Source: Nocardia blacklockiae (GTDB taxonomy: Bacteria; Actinomycetota; Actinomycetes; Mycobacteriales; Mycobacteriaceae). Taken from it: a stretch of DNA of 64,000 bases. Within the stretch, counting starts at the first letter, position 1; each line of letters begins with the position of its first letter. The notes under the pieces are model-generated. The model saw nothing but the letters and a program-made list of their open reading frames with translations. It did not search any database and was not told where the DNA came from. The position numbers and the translations under genes were made by a program. Positions 51,234 through 61,274 of this stretch are shown here, piece by piece. The DNA is taken from assembly GCF_015477355.1 (NCBI RefSeq), contig NZ_JADLRJ010000001.1, forward strand, positions 620,001 through 684,000. The letters are read 5' to 3'.

Positions 51234-52460
51234 ATGACCGAAACGCAACCGCTCCAGGGTATTTTGCCGTCAGACGGCGCGAGCCCGGTCTATTGGGACC
51301 CGTTCGACCCCGCGATCGCCCGCGACCCCTATCCGATCTACCGGCGGCTGCGAGCCGAGGCGCCGCTGTACTACAACGACACTCACGACTTCTATGTCCT
51401 GAGCCGCTTCGACGACATCGACCGCGCCCTGCTCGACTGGACGACCTTCTCCTCCTCGCGCGGCCCGATCCTGGAGATCATCAAGGCCGGCATCGAGATT
51501 CCGCCCGGCACCCTGCTGATGGAGGACCCGCCCGCCCACGACATCCACCGCGGACTGCTCAAGAGCGTGTTCACCCCGCGCCGGGTGCTGTCGCTGGAGC
51601 CGCGGATCCGCGAGATGTGCGTGCGCTCGCTCGACCGGCTGGCCGGGGCGCGGCGGTTCGACCTCATGACCGAGTTCGCCAACGAGGTGCCGATGCGCGT
51701 GATCGGCATGCTGCTCGGCATCCCCGAGGCCGACCAGGAGTCGGTCCGCGACCGCGCCGACGCGAACCTGCGCACCACGCCCGGCGAGCAGATGCGGGTG
51801 GACGCGGCGATCCCGCACGCCGAACAGTTCGCCGACTACATCGACTGGCGCGCCGACCACCCCTCCGACGACCTGATGACCGAACTGCTCAACGCGGAAT
51901 TCGTGGACACCGCGGGAGCGACCCGGACGCTGACCCGCCAGGAGATCCTGACCTACATCTCCGTCGTGGCCGGCGCGGGCAACGAGACGACGGCCCGGCT
52001 GATCGGCTGGCTCGGTTCGCTGCTCGCCCGATTCCCCGACCAGCGCGCCGAACTCGTCGCCGACCCGCGGTTGATCCCGAACGCGATCGAGGAGACTCTG
52101 CGCTTCGAACCCACCGGGCACGCCATCGCCCGCTACGTGACGACCGACGTGGAACTGTACGGCCGCACCGTGCCCGCGGGCAGCGCGATGATGCTGCTGA
52201 TCGCCTCGTCCAACCGCGACGAGGACCGCTGGCCGGACCCCGACCGCTTCGACATCCACCGCAGGATCAGCAATCTGCGCACCTTCGGTCTCGGCACCCA
52301 CTTCTGCCTGGGCGCCGCGCTGGCCCGGCTCGAGGCCAAGGTCGCGTTGGAGGAACTGCTCGCCCGGTTCCCGCGCTGGGACGTCGCGTGGGACGAGATC
52401 ACGCTGTCGTCGACCACGACCGTGCGCGGCTGGGAGACCTTGCCGATCACCGTCGGCTGA
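51234..52460 (+). CDS. cytochrome P450
   Basis: A 408-residue bacterial class I P450. Motifs: I-helix VVAGAGNETTARLIGW, K-helix EETLRFEP, and the heme loop FGLGTHFCLGAALARLE with axial Cys358. The N-terminus (YWDPFDPAIARDPYPIYRRLRAEAPLYY) resembles soluble CYP families of mycobacteria and nocardiae that oxidise sterols, terpenes or fatty acids. No ferredoxin is encoded next to it, so redox partners come from elsewhere. CGGAGG precedes the ATG. Involvement in the NRPS product is possible but not supported, since it lies 14 kb away with its own regulator. Confidence 0.95.
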   Translation: MTETQPLQGILPSDGASPVYWDPFDPAIARDPYPIYRRLRAEAPLYYNDTHDFYVLSRFDDIDRALLDWTTFSSSRGPILEIIKAGIEIPPGTLLMEDPPAHDIHRGLLKSVFTPRRVLSLEPRIREMCVRSLDRLAGARRFDLMTEFANEVPMRVIGMLLGIPEADQESVRDRADANLRTTPGEQMRVDAAIPHAEQFADYIDWRADHPSDDLMTELLNAEFVDTAGATRTLTRQEILTYISVVAGAGNETTARLIGWLGSLLARFPDQRAELVADPRLIPNAIEETLRFEPTGHAIARYVTTDVELYGRTVPAGSAMMLLIASSNRDEDRWPDPDRFDIHRRISNLRTFGLGTHFCLGAALARLEAKVALEELLARFPRWDVAWDEITLSSTTTVRGWETLPITVG

Positions 52461-52679
52461 CCCGCGGGGTGGGTGTCCGGGTGCGGTCGGACGGCCCGCC
52501 CGGCGAGGACTTTCGGCCGTCTCGGTGGCCGTCCGGCAGGGGTGATGCTGGATCGGAGCACGGACGACGACGCGGAAGGGATGCGAAGCGGTGGCCCCCC
52601 TGTCTATTCCTCCCGACCACGACACGGTGTGCGTGGTCGCGCGGCCGCTGTGAGTCCGTCGCGCCCGGCCGCGCCGCGA

Positions 52680-55044
<2,365 letters not shown>

Positions 55045-55131
55045 TCACTCCGCTCGGTCACCTCGGCATCTCATGTCCGTTGCGTTCCCGATCGGCCGCG
55101 GCGCGAATCCCCTTCGGCGCGAGGGGAAGCC

Positions 55132-55680
55132 CTATGCGGTGCGGACGCGGTCCGCGCCGACGGCGACCCCGACGATCGTGCAGGGCCGGTTACCGTGGTT
55201 GCGCCAGGCGTGCCGAGTTCCGTTCTGTACCACCACATCACCGGCCCGCAGCACGCGCTGTTCGCCGTCGTCGAGTTCCAGGGTGATCTCGCCCGAGACG
55301 ACTAGGACGTAGTCGAGGCTGTCGGTGGTGTGCATTCCCGGCGTGCCGGGCTCCAGCACCGCCATCGCGCCGGGCATCCGCCGCTCGACCTCCGCCAGGG
55401 CCGCCGCGGTGTCGAGACCGGGCGGGGGGACCGGGTCGCCCGGCGGGATCGTGTTGATCATGAACCGGGACCCGCTCGGCGGCGGGTAGTAGGCGTCGGC
55501 GGGGCGCGGCGCGCCGTCGTCCGGGAACGTGGGCCGCTCGTCGCGCCCCCACAGCCGGTAGACGGCGTAGCCGGGCATCAGGTCGGTGGTGAGGGGCTCG
55601 ACCGCGCTGTCGTCGACCACGCGGGCCTTGCCTGCCGCGTCGTGCCCGGTCACCACGCGGCGGATTGCCATGTGCTTCAT
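55132..55680 (-). CDS. cupin-domain protein
   Basis: A 182-residue protein whose C-terminal half is a single cupin: GMHTTDSLDYVLVVSGEITLELDDGEQRVLRAGDVVVQNGTRHAWRNHGNRPCTIV. Of the usual metal ligands, the first-motif pair HT-T..D is changed, while His in TRHAW is kept. The N-terminal half (AIRRVVTGHDAAGKARVVDDS) is typical of a family found next to TetR genes and thought to act in small-molecule turnover. ATG 55680 has AGAGG 8 nt upstream; a frame from 55707 is unlikely because it runs into the operator. It is divergent from the TetR gene it is probably controlled by. Confidence 0.9.
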   Translation of the reverse strand: MKHMAIRRVVTGHDAAGKARVVDDSAVEPLTTDLMPGYAVYRLWGRDERPTFPDDGAPRPADAYYPPPSGSRFMINTIPPGDPVPPPGLDTAAALAEVERRMPGAMAVLEPGTPGMHTTDSLDYVLVVSGEITLELDDGEQRVLRAGDVVVQNGTRHAWRNHGNRPCTIVGVAVGADRVRTA

Positions 55681-55709
55681 CTGGATATCGCCTCTTGATA
55701 CTGTCACGT

Positions 55710-55745
55710 ATGGATACGGTTCCGTATGGATACGGTACCGTATCC
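55710..55745. promoter_or_regulatory. tandem TetR operators between cupin and TetR genes
   Basis: A perfect 18 bp palindrome GGATACGGTACCGTATCC lies at 55728-55745. It directly follows a near-copy, GGATACGGTTCCGTATGG, at 55712-55729, sharing two bases. This gives two side-by-side dimer sites with a 16 bp period in the 111 bp divergent promoter. Confidence 0.75.
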
Positions 55746-55791
55746 CGCGCTCACCGGACCGTCAATACCCCGGCGTATTCTTTGGCGCGTG

Positions 55792-56349
55792 GTGAACGAG
55801 TCGACCCGGCTGTCCGCCCGGGACTGGGCCCAGGCCGCGCTGCGCGCGATCGCCGCCGGCGGACTGGCCGGTGTCGCGGTGGAGCCGCTGGCCCGGACCC
55901 TCGGCGTGACCAAAGGCAGCTTCTACGCGCACTACCGCAACCGGGACGAGCTGATCGAGGCGGCGCTCGCGGAGTGGGTGCGCGGGCACGGCGCGGACGG
56001 GCTCGCCGAATTCGACGCGATCGCCGATCCGGCGCGGCGACTGCGCGAACTGCTCGCCGCGGTCGTGCGGTCGGTGCAGCCGCTGACGCCGTCGGTGCAG
56101 GTGAGTCTGCTCGGCGACCGCGGCGACCCGCGGGTCGCGGACGCGCTGCGCCGGGTGAACCGCGTCCGGCTGGACTTCCTGACGCGCACCTACCGCGAAC
56201 TCGGCCTGTCGCCCGAACGCGCGGCGGACCGGGCACGCATCGCCTACGCCGCCATCCTCGGCCTGCTGCACCTGGCGCAGACCGACGAGGAATTCGCCCG
56301 CGCCACAGCGCTTTCCGACGAGGCGGTCGCGGTCTTCCTGCCGTCGTGA
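55792..56349 (+). CDS. TetR-family transcriptional regulator
   Basis: A 185-residue regulator: STRLSARDWAQAALRAIAAGGLAGVAVEPLARTLGVTKGSFYAHYRNRDELIEAAL is a standard TetR helix-turn-helix, followed by a helical ligand domain. The GTG at 55792 (or 55789) is preferred over the ATG at 55726, which falls inside the operator. It lies divergent from the cupin gene, with tandem GATACGG palindromes between, so it likely represses both. It is convergent with the SufR-like gene, with only 16 bp between the stops. Confidence 0.9.
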   Translation: MNESTRLSARDWAQAALRAIAAGGLAGVAVEPLARTLGVTKGSFYAHYRNRDELIEAALAEWVRGHGADGLAEFDAIADPARRLRELLAAVVRSVQPLTPSVQVSLLGDRGDPRVADALRRVNRVRLDFLTRTYRELGLSPERAADRARIAYAAILGLLHLAQTDEEFARATALSDEAVAVFLPS

Positions 56350-56365
56350 CAAGGCCGCGGCTCGG

Positions 56366-57055
56366 TCAGCGGCCACGGATCTCGACGCAGCATTCGCCGG
56401 CCGCGGGCGCAAGTTCCGCGTGGACGGCGTCGGCCTCCAGGCCGCGCAGCAGCCCGGTCAGATAGGTGTGGTTGAGCGCGCAGACCAGCTTGGGGGCCTG
56501 CGCGGCGAGCGGGTGGAAGGGACAGTTGCGCAGCCGCAGACAGGCCGGGCCGGTGCGGGCGGGCTCGAAGCCCTGCTCGGCGAGCGTGCCGGTCAGCAGG
56601 GTGAGGGCGCGTTCGGCACCCAGCCGCCCGGGTCGCAGGCGGTCGCGCAGCTCCCGGCCGAGTTCGGAGCCACGGTCCGCGGCGACGCGCAGGGCGGCCG
56701 CGCGCGCGGATTCGGCGGTGGACTCGGTCGATACGGCCCGCACCAGAATGTCGGCGAGCACCTCGTGGCGGCGTTCGGGGATGCTGACCCGCACCTCGGT
56801 CTCGGCGGGCTCGTACACCTTCGGCGCCCGGCCGACGCGGCGGCTCGCGCCGGGGCGCTCGTAGCGGGCGCGCAGCAGCCCGGCGTCGACGAGCTTGTCC
56901 AGGTGGAAGGCCGCGAGTTTGCGGGAGATGCCGACCTGCTCGGCGGCCTCGTCGCGGGTCACCGGCCGCCCGGCGCGCCGGATGAACCGGTACATGTTCC
57001 GGCGCAGATCATCGTCCAGTGCGGCGATGGCGCCGATGGCGGCTTCACTGGTCAC
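56366..57055 (-). CDS. SufR-like winged-helix regulator with Cys cluster
   Basis: A 229-residue protein. The N-terminal winged helix is DLRRNMYRFIRRAGRPVTRDEAAEQVGISRKLAAFHLDKLVDAGLLRARYERP. The C-terminal domain carries CLRLRNCPFHPLAAQAPKLVCALN and a final ECCVEIRGR. The C-x5-C-x13-C spacing plus a later cysteine pair resembles SufR, the iron-sulfur-cluster-sensing repressor of the suf operon. No suf gene is near, so it is a paralogue with another target, perhaps the divergent folE unit. A CATTCCA palindrome lies 18 bp before its start. A cluster or metal ligand is an inference from the cysteines. Confidence 0.8.
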   Translation of the reverse strand: MTSEAAIGAIAALDDDLRRNMYRFIRRAGRPVTRDEAAEQVGISRKLAAFHLDKLVDAGLLRARYERPGASRRVGRAPKVYEPAETEVRVSIPERRHEVLADILVRAVSTESTAESARAAALRVAADRGSELGRELRDRLRPGRLGAERALTLLTGTLAEQGFEPARTGPACLRLRNCPFHPLAAQAPKLVCALNHTYLTGLLRGLEADAVHAELAPAAGECCVEIRGR

Positions 57056-57072
57056 CGCCCTACGATAGCGCC

Positions 57073-57091
57073 CATTCCATGGGGTGGAATG
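57073..57091. promoter_or_regulatory. palindrome before the SufR-like gene
   Basis: CATTCCA-tgggg-TGGAATG is a perfect 7+7 inverted repeat 18 bp upstream of the regulator start. It is a candidate autoregulatory site, in the 215 bp divergent region shared with folE. Confidence 0.55.
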
Positions 57092-57135
57092 AATCCTGTA
57101 CGGGAATGAGATGGAGTTCTTGACCCCTCTTCGCG

Positions 57136-57161
57136 ATTACACCAATATCGGTTGGTGTAAT
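57136..57161. promoter_or_regulatory. palindrome before folE
   Basis: ATTACACCAA-tatcgg-TTGGTGTAAT is a perfect 10+10 inverted repeat about 50 bp before the 17-codon ORF and folE. It is a likely operator for the folE transcript. Its sequence differs from the CATTCCA repeat on the other side of the same region, so two regulators or two kinds of site may act here. Confidence 0.65.
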
Positions 57162-57212
57162 GGAGCGCGCCTGCGCGGCGTCGACCCACCTCACTCGTTC
57201 TCAGGAGTCATC

Positions 57213-57266
57213 ATGGGCATCGCGGCTCTGGTCCGGCACCCGGTTCTCGGCGCGGGAAGGAGCTGA
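57213..57266 (+). CDS. 17-residue ORF upstream of folE
   Basis: ATG 57213 has AGGAG 6 nt upstream and encodes MGIAALVRHPVLGAGRS before a TGA four bases from the folE ATG. The ribosome site of folE (AAGGAG) lies inside its last codons, so the two are translationally coupled. It may be a leader peptide or a small functional peptide; no family is recognised. The good ribosome site and placement support it, but its shortness prevents proof. Confidence 0.4.
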   Translation: MGIAALVRHPVLGAGRS

Positions 57267-57270
57267 ACGC

Positions 57271-57864
57271 ATGTCGCAACCCGCACTGCGCGTCGTCCAC
57301 GACACCGGCGGCGTCGATCTGACCGTCGCCGAGGACGCCGCGCGCACCTTCCTGACCGCGCTCGGTGTGCGGCTGGACAGCGAACACCTGCAGGCCACGC
57401 CGGGGCGGATGGCCCGCGCGTACGCCGAACTGTTCACCCCGCGCCCGTTCGACCTGACGACCTTCCCCAACGAGGAGGGCTACGACGAACTCGTGCTCGC
57501 GCGCCGCATCCCGCTGCGGTCGGTGTGCGAGCATCACCTGCTGCCGTTCGTGGGCGTCGCGCACGTCGGCTACCTGCCGGGCGAGCGCATCCTCGGGCTG
57601 TCGAAACTGGCCCGCGTCGTCGAGCACTTCTCACGCCGGCCGCAGGTGCAGGAGCGGCTGACCAAACAGGTCGCCGACTGGCTGGCCGAACATGTGCAGC
57701 CCAAAGGCGTGGGCGTGGTCATCGAGGCCGAGCACACCTGCATGACCCTGCGCGGGGTGCAGGCCGCGGGGACCACGACCGTCACCTCCACGCTGCTCGG
57801 CTCGCTGCGCGCCGACGCCCGCTCCCGCCAGGAGTTCTTCTCGCTCACCGGGATTGCCCCGTAG
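57271..57864 (+). CDS. folE: GTP cyclohydrolase I
   Basis: A 197-residue enzyme that converts GTP to 7,8-dihydroneopterin triphosphate, the first step to folate and other pterins. Zinc and catalytic motifs are present: IPLRSVCEHHLLPFVGVAHVGYLPG, LSKLARVVEHFSRRPQVQERLTKQVADWL, and EAEHTCMTLRGV. The usual actinobacterial folE sits in ftsH-folE-folP-folB; here it stands alone behind its own operator and a 17-codon ORF, next to a SufR-like regulator. It may be a second copy for stress conditions or another pterin. ATG 57271 is preceded by AAGGAG. A strong hairpin follows the stop. Confidence 0.95.
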   Translation: MSQPALRVVHDTGGVDLTVAEDAARTFLTALGVRLDSEHLQATPGRMARAYAELFTPRPFDLTTFPNEEGYDELVLARRIPLRSVCEHHLLPFVGVAHVGYLPGERILGLSKLARVVEHFSRRPQVQERLTKQVADWLAEHVQPKGVGVVIEAEHTCMTLRGVQAAGTTTVTSTLLGSLRADARSRQEFFSLTGIAP

Positions 57865-57872
57865 GACGCGAG

Positions 57873-57905
57873 CGTGGACCGCGCACTCGCGGTGCGCGGT
57901 CCACG
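57873..57905. terminator. strong bidirectional terminator hairpin
   Basis: CGTGGACCGCGCAC and GTGCGCGGTCCACG form a perfect 14 bp stem with a 5 nt loop, 9 bp after the folE stop and 29 bp from the end of the convergent SPW gene. It has no T-run but is very stable. Confidence 0.75.
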
Positions 57906-57933
57906 TCGTCACCTTTCCGCTCGGCGGCGGATG

Positions 57934-58395
57934 TCAGTGACTCGGCTGTGCCTGGGCGTGGTGCGGGCGGCGCAGCGTCGCCATGGCGGTGACCAGCACG
58001 CCCGCGGCCGCCAGGCCGAGAGCGGTGATGATCGCTCCCAGTACGACATTCGTCCAGACCACGCCGTCCGGGCGTTGACCGACGATCCAGGGGGTGACGA
58101 TCTCCCAGACGCCGATCGGGACGAGTACCCAGCTCAGCCGGAAGCCGTGCGCGGGTGCGGCGGTCATCACCAGGCCGATCACGGCCACGGCGAGGCCGAG
58201 CACGAGGTTCGGGATCACCAGCCGCTGAGCGTCGGCGAAATCGTCCACCACCCACGGCGTGATGGCGGTGAACAGCCCGGCCAGCAGCACCAGCCCGTCG
58301 ATCGTGACCGCCGGCGCGCTACCGGGCGCGCCGCCGCGGCCGCGGACGGTGGGGTGGGTGGGGTCGTAGGTGGTGGAGCGTGTGTCGTTGACCAT
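57934..58395 (-). CDS. SPW-repeat membrane protein
   Basis: A 153-residue protein with four membrane helices. It carries two copies of the (S/T)PW motif with matching surroundings: GLVLLAGLFTAITPWVV, then PIGVWEIVTPWIVGQ. Each is followed by a helix pair (LVIPNLVLGLAVAVIGLVM and VVLGAIITALGLAAAGVLV). Proteins of this repeat family are small integral membrane proteins of unknown role. ATG 58395 has AAGGAG 7 nt upstream. Hydrophilic tails lie at both ends. Confidence 0.85.
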   Translation of the reverse strand: MVNDTRSTTYDPTHPTVRGRGGAPGSAPAVTIDGLVLLAGLFTAITPWVVDDFADAQRLVIPNLVLGLAVAVIGLVMTAAPAHGFRLSWVLVPIGVWEIVTPWIVGQRPDGVVWTNVVLGAIITALGLAAAGVLVTAMATLRRPHHAQAQPSH

Positions 58396-58769
58396 GTCGG
58401 AATCTCCTTCCCAACCAGGTTCGGTGCACCGTCCCCGAGGACGGCAGTCTCGGTCTACCCGCTCGCGGCGACTCGAATCCGGCGGCGAGCCGATATTCCG
58501 TTGTGCCGCTGCGTATTTGCCGACTCTTCGCCGGGGACGTCCGGGGCGGGCGCGCCCTCGACACGGAACGACTTCGTGGCAGAACTGCCGGTGTGGGACG
58601 GGTGTGCCGCTAGGAGGGAGGGTAGGACGGCCACGACGCGACGGCGTTTCGTCCGCGCCGTGCGCGCCCGGTGCGGGTGTGCGCACGCTGCCCGCCGGGC
58701 GTCGCCTGTCAGTGGTCGTGTCAGTCCGGGGTCAGGGCGGTGTCAGCGGGGTTCGCGACGGTATCCCGT
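58396..58769. other. intergenic region without a recognised gene
   Basis: About 370 bp between two divergent membrane-protein genes. The frames here have Arg/Ser/Pro-rich random composition and no ribosome sites. It presumably holds both promoters. I see no clear repeat or RNA. Confidence 0.4.
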
Positions 58770-59306
58770 GTGAACAGCACAGCATTGGCCGCCATCGGGA
58801 CGCCGACCTACCGGATCGCCCCTTACCGCTCCGGCGTCGACCTGTCCCGTGCCGCGCGCGGAATCCCACGCGCGCACCGGTTCTCGGCGCGGGCGGCGGG
58901 GATGCTGCGCGGCGAGCACGCCGTCGCGCAGCTGATCCGGTTCGCGCTGGTCGGCGGCGCCAGCAATATCGCGTACGTGCTGCTGTTCGCGGTCCTGCAC
59001 GCGACGGGTCCGCTGGTCGCCAATGTCGCGGGCTCGCTCGTGAGCACGGTGATCGCGAACGAACTGCACCGGCAGCTCACCTTTCACGCCGCCGGACGGG
59101 TCGGGTGGCGCACCGCGCAGTGCGAGGGCGGCGGGCTGGCGCTGCTCGGTCTGCTGATCAGCACGGCGGCCCTGGCCGGTCTCGACGCCTGGGCGCCCGG
59201 ACTCGGCGGCGCGGGGCAGGCGGGTGCGGCGCTGGCGGTCATGGCGGCGGTCGGCGGCCTGCGGTTCCTCGCGCTGCGGGGTCTGGTCTTCGCGAAGAAC
59301 CGGTAG
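58770..59306 (+). CDS. GtrA-like membrane protein
   Basis: A 178-residue protein with four predicted helices in GtrA order: QLIRFALVGGASNIAYVLLFAVLHA, LVANVAGSLVSTVIANELHRQLTFH, GGGLALLGLLISTAALAGLDA, AGAALAVMAAVGGLRFLALRGLVF. GtrA proteins take part in flipping lipid-linked sugars for wall or exopolysaccharide modification. The N-terminal 45 residues are extra, and the GTG start at 58770 has only a poor ribosome site, so a later start is possible. It is convergent with dhaL, with 13 bp between the stops. Confidence 0.8.
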   Translation: MNSTALAAIGTPTYRIAPYRSGVDLSRAARGIPRAHRFSARAAGMLRGEHAVAQLIRFALVGGASNIAYVLLFAVLHATGPLVANVAGSLVSTVIANELHRQLTFHAAGRVGWRTAQCEGGGLALLGLLISTAALAGLDAWAPGLGGAGQAGAALAVMAAVGGLRFLALRGLVFAKNR

Positions 59307-59319
59307 GCCACGGCGTCGA

Positions 59320-60006
59320 CTACTCCTCCGTGCCGGAGGCGGTGAGCCAGCTCGTATCGATCGGCGCGGGCGGCTCGGTCACCGCCGCGGCTGCGGCCTG
59401 GAGGATCAGCGCGGAGGCCGCCGCGCCCGGATCGAGTACGCCGCGCGCGACCTCGCCCACATAGCTGGCGCGCCCGCGTTTGGCGCGCAGCCCCGCGGTG
59501 CTCAACGCGCCCGCCACGGCCGAACGTGCGGTCGCCGCCAGGGCTTCGGCGGGCTCGGAACCGTTGGCGGCCAAGGATTTCAGTGTGTCGGCCGCGGGGC
59601 TGAGCGCGTCCACCATGGTTTTGTGGCCGACCTCGGCCTTGCCGTAGCGCTGGACCGTCGCCAAGCCCGCGCTGAGCCCGGCGGACAGCTCCGCCAGCCG
59701 GGGCTCGGGGCCGTCCGCGCAGCGCGCGAGTTCCCGGAAGAACATGCCGAACAGCGGACCGCTCGTGCCGCCGGTGCCGAGGAAACCGCGCGAGACCGCG
59801 GTCAGCCACTCGCGGTAGTCCTGCGGATCGTCGGCCTCGATGTTCTCCCGGGCGCGCCGCACGGCCGCGGCGAGATTGGCGCCGAAATCGCCGTCGCCGC
59901 TGCGGCGGTCCAGGTCGGTGAGGACGCCGGTCTGGTCGCGGAAGGTCTCGGACAGGCACGCGGCCCAGCGGCGGCCGAAGCCGGCGGGCAGGAGTTCGTC
60001 GGTCAT
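59320..60006 (-). CDS. dhaL: dihydroxyacetone kinase subunit DhaL
   Basis: A 228-residue all-helical nucleotide-binding subunit: LTDLDRRSGDGDFGANLAAAV supplies the metal-binding aspartates, with GTSGPLFGMFF and KAEVGHKTMVDALSPA as the other conserved stretches. It transfers phosphate to dihydroxyacetone bound on DhaK. The gene starts 10 bp after the dhaK stop. No DhaM phosphotransfer protein is encoded beside it, so either ATP is the donor or DhaM is elsewhere. The length is slightly above the family average. Confidence 0.9.
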   Translation of the reverse strand: MTDELLPAGFGRRWAACLSETFRDQTGVLTDLDRRSGDGDFGANLAAAVRRARENIEADDPQDYREWLTAVSRGFLGTGGTSGPLFGMFFRELARCADGPEPRLAELSAGLSAGLATVQRYGKAEVGHKTMVDALSPAADTLKSLAANGSEPAEALAATARSAVAGALSTAGLRAKRGRASYVGEVARGVLDPGAAASALILQAAAAAVTEPPAPIDTSWLTASGTEE

Positions 60007-60016
60007 CGTCGGTCCT

Positions 60017-61015
60017 TCACCAGGTCAGGGCGGGCGTGCGCACCGGCGCGTCCCACAGCGGCAGCAGGTCGGAGTCGGCGGGCAGCAGCGTGATCGACAG
60101 CCCGACCATATCGAGCGAGGTCACGTAGCTGCCCACGAGCGAGCGGGCGACGGCGATGCCGCGATCGGCGAGGAACAGGTGCAGGGCCCGGGCGGCGATC
60201 CCGAGTTCGATCGGATAGGTGCCGCCGAGCCCGTTCACGATCGCGACGACCGCCGCGCCCCGGGCCAGTCCCAGATCGGCGACCAGCGGTTCGAGGACCT
60301 GCGCGACGAGCGCGTCGGCCGCGGCGAACGGCACCCGGCCGGTGCCGCGCTCGCCATGGATCCCGACGCCCAGTTCCACCTCGTCGGCGGCCAGGGTGAA
60401 CGCCGGTTCGGCGCTGCCGGGGTGGGTGCCGGCGCTCAGGGCGAACCCGAGCGTCCGCGCGTTGCCGGCGACCCGCCTGCCGAGCGCGGCGACCTCGTCG
60501 AGCGCGGCGCCCGCCTCGGCGCTCGCGCCGCAGATCTTCTCCACGGCCAGCACCGCCGCGGTGCCGCGGCGGCCGGGTGTGTCCTCGTCGGACTGGGTGG
60601 CCAGGTCGTCGTCGACGAGCACGACCTCCGTCCGCACCGCGTCGTCGTCCCCGGCGAGTTCGCCGGCGATCGCGAAGTTGAGCACGTCGCCGGTGTAGTT
60701 CTTGACGATCTGCACGACGCCGCGCCCGGAATCGGCGGCCACCGTCCCCTCGTGCACCTGGAGTGCGGTTGGGCTGGCGAAGACGGCGCCGGGGACGGCG
60801 ACGTCGAGCATGCCCACGCCGACGAAGCCCGCGTGCAGCGGTTCGTGCCCCGACCCGCCGCCGGAGACGAGCCCGACCTTGTCCCGCGCGGGCGTGGCCC
60901 GGGTGACGAGCCCGGCCTTCCGGTCGTAGGCGATCAGCGCGGGGTGGGTGAGTGCGAGTCCTTCCAGTGCCTCCTCGGGGGCATCGTCGGGTCGGTTGAC
61001 GATCTGTCGGCGCAT
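60017..61015 (-). CDS. dhaK: dihydroxyacetone kinase subunit DhaK
   Basis: A 332-residue substrate-binding subunit. Motifs: ALTHPALIAYDRKAG, GLVSGGGSGHEPLHAGFVG, IVKNYTGDVLNF, then ELGVGIHGERGTGR with the histidine that binds dihydroxyacetone covalently, and VNGLGGTYPIEL. AAGGAG lies 8 nt before ATG 61015; an in-frame start at 61072 is weaker. With DhaL it feeds glycerol-derived dihydroxyacetone into glycolysis, or detoxifies it. Confidence 0.93.
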   Translation of the reverse strand: MRRQIVNRPDDAPEEALEGLALTHPALIAYDRKAGLVTRATPARDKVGLVSGGGSGHEPLHAGFVGVGMLDVAVPGAVFASPTALQVHEGTVAADSGRGVVQIVKNYTGDVLNFAIAGELAGDDDAVRTEVVLVDDDLATQSDEDTPGRRGTAAVLAVEKICGASAEAGAALDEVAALGRRVAGNARTLGFALSAGTHPGSAEPAFTLAADEVELGVGIHGERGTGRVPFAAADALVAQVLEPLVADLGLARGAAVVAIVNGLGGTYPIELGIAARALHLFLADRGIAVARSLVGSYVTSLDMVGLSITLLPADSDLLPLWDAPVRTPALTW

Positions 61016-61274
61016 AGGCTGCTCTCCTTCGATCAGCTGTCGACTCCGGGCCGGGGTGCTCACCCTCGCCACCTACTACGACTACACCCCGAACACCGGC
61101 TGTGGCCCGTGCCGCGAGGGCGATTCCGTTTTTCAGACCGCTACGTTTATATGCGCATCTGAACATGAGAACCCACTGGTGTCGGTCGGCGGCGAGATGT
61201 GTTCGGGTGCGGCACACGGAATCTCCACAACTTGGTACCGGTTCTCTCCACAGTGGGTGGCTAGGGTCCCAGGC

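Noticed and set aside
51234-52460. P450 as an NRPS tailoring enzyme
   Set aside because: It is 14 kb from the NRPS operon, with unrelated regulators between and its own TetR and operator; no direct support.
52461-52679. Search for a DosR box before the Rv1733c-like gene
   Set aside because: No convincing match to the GGGACT...AGTCCC-type consensus could be found by eye.
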